Part shown: positions 33,334-41,100 of the stretch, one piece after another
Layout: each line of letters opens with the position of its first letter
How positions within the stretch are numbered: the stretch's first letter is position 1
Origin: Pseudomonas koreensis
GTDB lineage: Bacteria > Pseudomonadota > Gammaproteobacteria > Pseudomonadales > Pseudomonadaceae
Length of the DNA stretch: 64,000 bases
Direction: 5' to 3'
Assembly: GCF_025447595.1 (NCBI RefSeq)
Contig: NZ_JAOEJU010000020.1
Location: 54,627-118,626 of the forward strand
The notes under the pieces: model-generated
Told to the model about the DNA's origin: nothing
The model's database searches: none
What the model saw: only the letters and a program-made list of their open reading frames with translations
Program-made: the position numbers and the translations under genes

Positions 33334-34284
33334 TCAAGCTTGCAGCTTTTTCTCGATCGCATCCATCAGCAGACCGCCGATGTCGGTGCCGAAGGCATTG
33401 TCGATTTCGCGGATGCAGGTCGGGCTGGTGACGTTGATTTCGGTCAGGTGCTCGCCGATCACGTCCAGGCCGACGAACAGCAGGCCTTTTTCGCGCAAGG
33501 TCGGGCCGACCTGGGCGGCGATCCAGCGATCCTTGTCGGTCAACGGACGGGCTTCGCCACGACCGCCAGCCGCGAGGTTGCCACGGGTTTCGCCCTGGGC
33601 CGGAATCCGCGCCAGGCAGTAATCCACCGGCTCGCCGTCGATCATCAGGATGCGCTTGTCGCCGTCCTTGATCGCCGGCAGGTAGGCCTGGCCCATGATC
33701 TGCTGGGCGCCGAGGGCGGTCAGGGTTTCCAGAATCACCGACAGGTTCGGATCGCCGGCGCGGTGACGGAAGATCGAGGTACCGCCCATGCCGTCCAGCG
33801 GCTTGAGGATCACGTCGCCGTGTTTGGCGGCGAATTCACGCAGCACATCGGCGCGGCGGCTGACCACGGTCGGCGGCGTGCACTGTGGGAACAGCGTGGC
33901 GAACAGCTTTTCGTTGCAGTCACGCAGGCTCTGCGGCTTGTTGACCACCAGCACCCCGGCGGACTCGGCCTGTTCGAGCAGGTAGGTGGAGTAGACGAAC
34001 TCCATGTCGAACGGCGGATCCTTGCGCATCAGGATCACGTTCAGGTCGCTCAGCAGCGAATCCTGCTCGGTGCCCAGTTCGAACCATTTTTCCGGGTTGG
34101 CGAAGACTTTCAGCGGTTTCATCCGCGCCCGAGCCTGGCCTTCACCCTGATAAAGGTCTTTCTGTTCCATATAGAACAGTTCCCAGCCGCGCTTCTGCGC
34201 CGCCAGCAGCATGGCCAGCGAGCTATCCTTTTTATAGGAAATGCTGGCGATAGGGTCCATGACAATCCCGACGCGAACGCTCAT
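33334..34284 (-). CDS. gshB: Glutathione synthetase
   Basis: 316 residues. The ATP-grasp features include ILKPLDGMGGTSIFR, QAYLPAIKDGDKRILMIDGEPV and the Asn-rich metal site ITEINVTSPTCIREID. It joins gamma-glutamylcysteine to glycine. It is divergent from pilG across 224 bases, the conserved Pseudomonas order gshB / pilG. gshA is not in the window. Confidence 0.96.
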   Translation of the reverse strand: MSVRVGIVMDPIASISYKKDSSLAMLLAAQKRGWELFYMEQKDLYQGEGQARARMKPLKVFANPEKWFELGTEQDSLLSDLNVILMRKDPPFDMEFVYSTYLLEQAESAGVLVVNKPQSLRDCNEKLFATLFPQCTPPTVVSRRADVLREFAAKHGDVILKPLDGMGGTSIFRHRAGDPNLSVILETLTALGAQQIMGQAYLPAIKDGDKRILMIDGEPVDYCLARIPAQGETRGNLAAGGRGEARPLTDKDRWIAAQVGPTLREKGLLFVGLDVIGEHLTEINVTSPTCIREIDNAFGTDIGGLLMDAIEKKLQA

Positions 34285-34508
34285 TGGGTTTTCCTCGAAA
34301 ATTGGCTACCGGATCGGTATGAAAAAAGTGCCGCCAGAGTGGCGCCGGGCGGGTTTTCGGTCAAGGAAAAACCCGTCGATAGATTGCGTCTGGAGACTGT
34401 GCTAAAAAGGCTCCCAACCGTGCTGGCCCTTGAGCATCAAGGGTTTCCAGCCATCAGTCATCGCAAAACGGACAAATTGATTCGCAAAGGCGACGGTAGA
34501 GCCCCCTT

Positions 34509-34913
34509 ATGGAACAGCAGTCCAGCGCCTTGAAGGTCATGGTGATCGACGACTCGAAAACGATTCGTCGCACCGCTGAGACCCTGTTGAAAAATGCAGG
34601 GTGCGAAGTCATCACCGCGATCGACGGTTTTGACGCCCTGGCGAAGATCGCCGACCACCATCCCGGGATCATCTTTGTCGACATCATGATGCCGCGTCTG
34701 GATGGTTATCAGACCTGCGCTTTAATCAAGAACAACAACGCGTTCAAGGGCACGCCGGTGATCATGCTGTCGTCCCGGGACGGCTTGTTCGACAAGGCCA
34801 AGGGGCGGATTGTCGGTTCCGATCAATTTTTGACCAAACCTTTCAGCAAGGAAGAACTGCTCGACGCGATTTCGGCCCATGTTCCGGGCTTCGCTGCCGC
34901 TTTGCCGCAGTAA
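34509..34913 (+). CDS. pilG: Twitching-motility response regulator PilG
   Basis: 134 residues, a single CheY-like receiver. Acidic pocket DDSK, phospho-acceptor Asp in FVDIMMPRLDGYQT, the SSRDG switch position and Lys in TKPFSKEEL are in place. In P. aeruginosa PilG receives phosphate from ChpA and promotes pilus extension and cAMP production. It heads pilG-pilH-pilI-pilJ-chpA-chpC; pilH is 60 bases on. Confidence 0.95.
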   Translation: MEQQSSALKVMVIDDSKTIRRTAETLLKNAGCEVITAIDGFDALAKIADHHPGIIFVDIMMPRLDGYQTCALIKNNNAFKGTPVIMLSSRDGLFDKAKGRIVGSDQFLTKPFSKEELLDAISAHVPGFAAALPQ

Positions 34914-34973
34914 GACACGCACAGAGACGCTCGGCCAGCGGGCCCGGTGTCGACAAGAAAAATGGGGAAGACC

Positions 34974-35339
34974 ATGGCACGTATCCTGATCGTCGATGAT
35001 TCGCCGACCGAAATGTACAAACTCACCGGCATGCTGGAAAAGCACGGGCACGAAGTGCTGAAAGCCGAAAACGGCGCCGACGGCGTGGCCCTGGCCCGCC
35101 AGGAAAAACCCGACGCGGTGCTGATGGACATCGTCATGCCCGGCCTCAACGGCTTCCAGGCTACCCGTCAGTTGACCAAGGATGCGGAAACCAGCCACAT
35201 CCCGGTGATCATCATCACCACCAAGGATCAGGAGACCGACAAGGTCTGGGGCACCCGCCAGGGCGCCAGGGACTACCTGACCAAACCGGTCGACGAAGAC
35301 ACGCTGATCAAGACCCTGAACAACGTGCTGGCCGGTTGA
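34974..35339 (+). CDS. pilH: Twitching-motility response regulator PilH
   Basis: 121 residues from ATG 34974 with a GGGGAAG ribosome site. Receiver domain with DDSPTE, Asp in LMDIVMPGLNGFQ, TTKDQE and Lys in TKPVDEDTL. In P. aeruginosa PilH opposes PilG, acting in retraction or as a phosphate sink. pilI follows after 10 bases. Confidence 0.95.
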   Translation: MARILIVDDSPTEMYKLTGMLEKHGHEVLKAENGADGVALARQEKPDAVLMDIVMPGLNGFQATRQLTKDAETSHIPVIIITTKDQETDKVWGTRQGARDYLTKPVDEDTLIKTLNNVLAG

Positions 35340-35349
35340 CCGCGCCGCC

Positions 35350-35889
35350 ATGAGCGAGTCGCTGACCGCGTTCGAACTGTTGTGGCAGATCGACCAGCGC
35401 TGTCGCCTGCTGGCGGCGGACCTGCCGTCGCAACCGGCGCGGCAGGATCGCTGGAGCGGCATCGGCTTTCGTCTGGGCGAGCACTGGTACGTCACGCCGA
35501 TGGGCGAAGTCAGCGAAGTGCTGCCCGAACTGCGCGTCACCCAGCTGCCGGGCGTCAAGCCGTGGGTCAAGGGCGTGGCCAATCTGCGCGGACGCTTGCT
35601 GCCGGTCATGGACCTGTGCGGATTCTTCGGCCATGAGCTGTCACCGATGCGCAAACAGCGGCGGGTATTGGTGGTAGAGCATCAGGACGTGTTTGCCGGG
35701 TTGCTGGTCGATGAAGTCTTCGGCCTGCAGCACTTCGAGCAGGACAGTTTCGAATCCGTCTCGATCAGTAAACGGCAAGGCTCCAAGGGCGAGTTCATCA
35801 AGGGCTATTTCCGGCGCGAGCAGAACTGGCGGGTGTTCAGCCTGTTTGCGCTGGCGCAGTCACCGAGTTTCATGCACGTCGCAATTTAG
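35350..35889 (+). CDS. pilI: CheW-like adaptor PilI
   Basis: 179 residues, a CheW domain with the signature LPGVKPWVKGVANLRGRLLPVMDL. It couples the receptor PilJ to the kinase ChpA. The next gene, pilJ, is 139 bases away because a REP pair occupies the gap, which is wider than the other gaps in this operon. Confidence 0.94.
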   Translation: MSESLTAFELLWQIDQRCRLLAADLPSQPARQDRWSGIGFRLGEHWYVTPMGEVSEVLPELRVTQLPGVKPWVKGVANLRGRLLPVMDLCGFFGHELSPMRKQRRVLVVEHQDVFAGLLVDEVFGLQHFEQDSFESVSISKRQGSKGEFIKGYFRREQNWRVFSLFALAQSPSFMHVAI

Positions 35890-35910
35890 CAGCAACACCA
35901 GAGAACCCCC

Positions 35911-36000
35911 TGTGGGAGCGAGCCTGCTCGCGATTGAACGATAACGCGGTGAAACAGTGCCACCGCAGGGCCTGAATCGCGAGCAGGCTCGCTCCCACAG
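35911..36000. repeat. REP pair, long-interior class, inside the pil-chp operon
   Basis: GTGGGAG-outward inverted REP cores separated by 43 bases, loop variant CT in both arms. It lies between pilI and pilJ, 22 bases after one stop and 28 bases before the next start. Confidence 0.93.
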
Positions 36001-36028
36001 GTTCTTCGGCAAGTCTTGGAAGGTGCGG

Positions 36029-38089
36029 ATGATCAAAGCAAAAACAGGCAAGCCCGCAGAAGGCTCGCGCAGCCGCTCGCAGATCATCGTGCTGTTCATC
36101 GCACTGATCGTGTTCATCATGCTGCTGTTCGCCAACTTCGCTTACCTCAACACCCAGGCCAACTACGACAAGCAGTACATCGGCCACGCCGGCGAGCTGC
36201 GGGTCCTGTCGCAGCGGATCGCCAAGAACGCCACCGAAGCCGCCGCCGGCAAGGCCGCCGCGTTCAAACTGTTGAGCGATGCGCGCAACGACTTCGCCCA
36301 GCGCTGGGGCTACCTGAAGAAAGGCGACTCGGCCACCGGCCTGCCGCCGGCGCCGTCCACCGTGCGCCCGGAAATGCGCGCCGTGCAGCTGGACTGGGAA
36401 CGCCTGCTGAAAAACACCGACGCGATTCTTTCCAGCGAACAGACCGTGCTGTCCCTGCATCAGGTGGCCGCGACCCTGGCCGAAACCGTGCCGCAGTTGC
36501 AGATCGAATACGAAAAAGTCGTCGAGATTCTCCTGCAACGGGGTGCGCCGGCGGCGCAAGTGGCGATGGCCCAGCGTCAGTCGCTGCTGGCCGAGCGGAT
36601 TCTAGGCGCGGTGAACACCGTGCTGTCGGGCGATGAAAATTCCCAGCAGGCCGCCGACGCTTTCGGTCGCGATGCTGCGCGCTTCGGTCAGGTGCTTAAC
36701 GGCATGCTGCAGGGCAACCCGGCCCTGAAGATCAGTCAGGTCGAAGACCGCGATGCCCGCGCTCGCTTGAGCGAGATCTCCGAGCTGTTCCAGTTCGTCT
36801 CGGGTTCGGTGGATGAAATCCTCGAAACCTCGCCGGAGCTGTTCAAGGTTCGTGAGTCGGCCACCAATATCTTCAGCCTGTCGCAGACCCTGCTCGACGA
36901 AGCCTCGCACCTGGCCACCGGTTTCGAGAACCTTGCCGGCGGTCGCAGCACCGATACCATCGGCGGTTATGTGCTGGGCCTGCTGGCGCTGGCTTCGATC
37001 ATCCTGATCGGCATGGTCATGGTCCGGGAAACCAACCGTCAGTTGCGCGAGACCGCCGAGAAAAACGAACGCAACCAGAACGCGATCATGCGCCTGCTCG
37101 ACGAGATCGAAGACCTCGCCGACGGCGACCTGACTGTAACGGCCTCGGTGACCGAAGACTTCACCGGGACCATCGCCGACTCGATCAACTATTCCGTCGA
37201 CCAGTTGCGCGATCTGGTGGCGACCATCAACCTCACCGCCGGCCAGGTCGCCGCTGCGGTGCAGGAAACCCAGGCCACCGCCATGCACCTGGCCCAGGCC
37301 TCGGAGCATCAGGCCCAGCAGATTTCCGAAGCCTCGACCGCGATCAGCGACATGGCCCAGTCCATCGATCAGGTGTCGGCCAACGCCGCTGAATCCTCGG
37401 CGGTTGCCGAGCGGTCGGTGGAGATCGCCAACAAGGGCAACGAGGTGGTGCACAACACCATCCACGGCATGGACAACATTCGCGAACAGATCCAGGACAC
37501 CGCCAAGCGCATCAAGCGTCTGGGCGAGTCGTCTCAGGAAATCGGCGACATCGTCAGCCTGATCGATGACATCGCTGACCAGACCAACATTCTTGCCCTC
37601 AACGCGGCAATTCAGGCCTCGATGGCCGGTGACGCCGGGCGCGGTTTTGCCGTGGTTGCCGACGAAGTCCAGCGGCTGGCCGAGCGTTCGTCCGCCGCGA
37701 CCCGACAGATCGAAACGCTGGTGCGGGCGATCCAGACCGACACCAACGAAGCCGTGATTTCCATGGAACAGACCACCACCGAAGTGGTGCGCGGCGCGCG
37801 GCTGGCGCAGGATGCCGGTGTGGCCCTGGAAGAAATCGAAGGCGTATCCAAGATCCTTGCAGCGCTGATCCAGAGCATTTCCAACGCGGCGCAGCAACAG
37901 ACGTCTTCGGCCGGGCAGATTTCCCTGACGATGAACGTGATCCAGCAGATCACCTCGCAGACCTCGTCCGGCTCCACGGCCACCGCCGAGAGCATCGGCA
38001 ACCTGGCGAAAATGGCCAGCCAGTTGCGTCGCTCGGTGTCCGGGTTCACCTTGCCGGCGGCGCCTGCGCCCGTCGCGGACAAGGCGTGA
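36029..38089 (+). CDS. pilJ: Type IV pilus chemoreceptor PilJ
   Basis: 686 residues from ATG 36029, close to the length of P. aeruginosa PilJ. The first membrane helix is at about 19-38, the second at about 310-330 (VLGLLALASIILIGMVMV). Between them are two PilJ-type periplasmic modules. A HAMP-like region and the methyl-accepting signalling tip (IDDIADQTNILALNAAIQASMAG) follow, then GRGFAVVADEVQRLAERS. It signals to ChpA through PilI. An upstream in-frame ATG would translate the REP element and is rejected. Confidence 0.95.
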   Translation: MIKAKTGKPAEGSRSRSQIIVLFIALIVFIMLLFANFAYLNTQANYDKQYIGHAGELRVLSQRIAKNATEAAAGKAAAFKLLSDARNDFAQRWGYLKKGDSATGLPPAPSTVRPEMRAVQLDWERLLKNTDAILSSEQTVLSLHQVAATLAETVPQLQIEYEKVVEILLQRGAPAAQVAMAQRQSLLAERILGAVNTVLSGDENSQQAADAFGRDAARFGQVLNGMLQGNPALKISQVEDRDARARLSEISELFQFVSGSVDEILETSPELFKVRESATNIFSLSQTLLDEASHLATGFENLAGGRSTDTIGGYVLGLLALASIILIGMVMVRETNRQLRETAEKNERNQNAIMRLLDEIEDLADGDLTVTASVTEDFTGTIADSINYSVDQLRDLVATINLTAGQVAAAVQETQATAMHLAQASEHQAQQISEASTAISDMAQSIDQVSANAAESSAVAERSVEIANKGNEVVHNTIHGMDNIREQIQDTAKRIKRLGESSQEIGDIVSLIDDIADQTNILALNAAIQASMAGDAGRGFAVVADEVQRLAERSSAATRQIETLVRAIQTDTNEAVISMEQTTTEVVRGARLAQDAGVALEEIEGVSKILAALIQSISNAAQQQTSSAGQISLTMNVIQQITSQTSSGSTATAESIGNLAKMASQLRRSVSGFTLPAAPAPVADKA

Positions 38090-38124
38090 GGCCTGCGGGC
38101 GAGTCCATGTCGAGCGGAGTGGTT

Positions 38125-41100
38125 ATGGGTGACCGGCACGACTACGTGGCCCTTGAATGGGTCAAGGGTGAAATAGCCGAGACGCTGAGGCAGGCGCATC
38201 AGGCTATCGAGGCCGTGCTCGACGATCCGCAGTCCGGGCCGGGGCTGGACGAATGCCTGACCTGTATCCATCAGGTACACGGCAGTCTGCAAATGGTCGG
38301 GTTCTACGGTGCGGCGCTGCTGGCCGAAGAAATGGAACACCTGGTCGAAGCGTTGCAGAACGGCCGCGTCAGCCACCGCGACGAAGCGCTGCACTTGCTG
38401 TTGCAGGCGCTGGGTCAATTGCCGATCTACCTCGACCGCGTGCAGGGTGCCCGCCGTGACCTGCCGCTGGTGGTGCTGCCGCTGATCAACGATTTGCGCA
38501 GCGCCCGGGGCGAAAGCCTGTTGTCGGAAACCAGCCTGTTCAGCCCGCAGTTGCCCGAGCTTTCACTCCTGAGCCCGGAAGCGCTGGCGCTGTTGGAACC
38601 GGCAGAGCTGCCGAATGTGCTGCGCAAGTTACGCCAGATGCTGCAAATGGCGCTGGTCGGATTGCTTCGCGAACAGGATGACCAGACGCACCTCGCTTAT
38701 CTGGCCAAGGTCTTTACCCGGCTTGAAGCGTTGAGCGGCAATGCTCCGCTCAGCCCTTTATGGCAGGTCGCCTCGGCGCTGGTCGAGGGCATGCGCGAAG
38801 GGCGGATCGCCAACAGTCCGGCCCTGCGCAGCCTGTTCAAGGACGCCGATAAGGAGCTCAAGCGTCTGCTCGAACAGGGCATGCCCGGCCTCAACCAGCC
38901 GCCACCGCCTGAACTGCTGAAAAGCCTGCTGTTTTATATCGCCAAAGCCGAACATCCCACCGGGCAGATGCTGACCATGAAAGATCGCTACTCCCTGGAC
39001 GACGCGCTGCCCGACAGCGCGATGGTCGACGAAGAACGCGCGCGCCTGGCCGGCCCCGATCGCGATGCCATGCGCTCGGTGCTCGCGGCGCTGTGCGAAG
39101 AACTGGTGCGGGTCAAGGAGCGCCTCGACCTGTTCGTGCGCAGTGACCGCCAGCACGCTTCGGATCTGGACAGCCTGCTGGCGCCGCTGCGGCAGATTGC
39201 CGACACCCTGGCGGTGCTCGGTTTCGGCCAGCCGCGCAAGGTGATCATCGATCAACTGGCGGTGGTGCTGAGCCTCGCGCAGGGCCAGCGCGAACCGAAC
39301 GACGCCACGCTGATGGACGTCGCCGGGGCTTTGCTCTATGTCGAAGCGACGCTGGCCGGGATGGTCGGCACCGTCGAGCCGGAGAGCCCGGACGATTCGC
39401 AGTTGCCAACCACCGACCTGACGCAGATCCATCAGATCGTGATCAAGGAAGCGCGCATCTGCCTGCAACAGGCCAAGGACATGATTGTCGACTACATCGA
39501 CGCCGACTGGGATCGCCAGCAGCTGCAACCGTTGCCGGCGCTGCTGACCCAGGTGCGCGGCGCACTGGCGATGATTCCGCTGGCGCGCGCGGCAAGCTTG
39601 CTCGAAGCCTGCAACGGGTTTATCCGCGAGCATCTGTTGCTTGATCCTCACGAGCCGGGCTGGCAGCAACTCGACAGCCTCGCCGACGCCATCACCAGTC
39701 TCGAGTATTACCTCGAGCGCCTGACCGACGACCCGCAGGCACCCAGCGAGCACTTGCTGGATATCGCGCAGAAAAGCCTCGCCAGTCTCGGTTTCTTTCC
39801 TGACGAACAGCCCGGCGAGCCGCATGTGCCGGTGCTCGACGATGTGCTCAGCCCCAGCGAAGCGCTGGTGATGCAGGATTTGCAGGAACTGGACGACCCG
39901 CAGATCGTGCAGTCGTTGGCCGAAGTGCTGGCCAGCCCGGTCTCGGCGGTCAACCCGCCGGCGCTGACCACGCCGGGCAGTCTGCTGCCGCCACCGGTCG
40001 ATGAAGAACCGGTGGATGACGAGCTGCGCGAAGTGTTCCTCGAAGAGACCGGGGAAGTGCTCGAAGTACTGAGCGAATACCTGCCGCGCTGGTCTGCCGA
40101 TCCCGATGATCATGCCGCCCTGAGTGAACTGCGCCGTGCCTTCCACACGCTCAAGGGCAGCGGCCGGATGGTTCGCGCGCTGGTCCTCGGCGAGCTGGCG
40201 TGGGCGGTGGAAAACCTGCTTAACCGTGTGCTGGAACACAGCGTTGAACCCGGTCCGGCGGTGCGCCAGTTGCTGGCCGACACGCTGCTGCTGTTGCCGG
40301 ATCTGATCGCCGAATTCGCCACCAACGGCCAGCGTCAGCGCCACGATGTCGATCAACTGGCAGCCCGCGCCCACGCGCTGGCCAAGGGCGACACACCGCT
40401 GCCGGCCGAAGACGTGGAAGACGTCGCGGCCCTCGATCCGCTGTTGCTGGAGATCTTCCGCAACGAAGCCGAAACCCATCTCGCCAGTCTCAACCGTTTT
40501 CTCGATCAGGCCGCCGAGCATGTGCCGTTGCAGGCCAGTGACGAATTGCAGCGCGCGCTGCACACCCTCAAGGGCAGCGCATCAATGGCGGGAGTTTCAC
40601 CGATTGCTGAACTGGCGGCGCCGCTCGATAAGCTCGCGCGGGAATTCAAGGCCCATCAGCTGGCACTGGACCTCGACGAAGTGGAACTGCTGCTCGAAGC
40701 CGAGGGCCTGTTCCGCGTTGGTCTGCGTCAGCTCAAACACGATCCGCTGGCGCCGATTGTCGGTGCGCAGTCGCTGATCAAACGCACCGAAACCCTGCTC
40801 GGCGAGCGTCTGGAATCGATCCTCAACGCCCCGAGCAGCGCCCTGCGGGTCAAGCGCGATCCGCAACTGATCAACAACTTCCTGGCCCAGGGCATGGACA
40901 TCCTGCTCGACGCCGAAAACCTCTTGCAGCGGTGGCAGCAGCACCCCGGCGAACGTCAGGAACTCAGCGCGCTGCTGGATGAGCTGACGACCCTGGGTGA
41001 GGGCGCACATCTGGCGGATCTGCTGCCGGTGGATGTGTTGTGTGAAGCTTTGCTCGATCTGTACGGCGCGGTCGAAGAAAGCAGCCTGGCGGTCAGCGAG

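Noticed and set aside
34351..34374. Hairpin GGGTTTTC / GAAAAACCC upstream of pilG
   Set aside because: Short and imperfect, no T tract, and position fits neither a clear terminator nor an operator.
35957..36028. Upstream start for pilJ at 35957
   Set aside because: It would translate the REP arm; ATG 36029 has a ribosome site and the proper N-terminus ahead of the first membrane helix.
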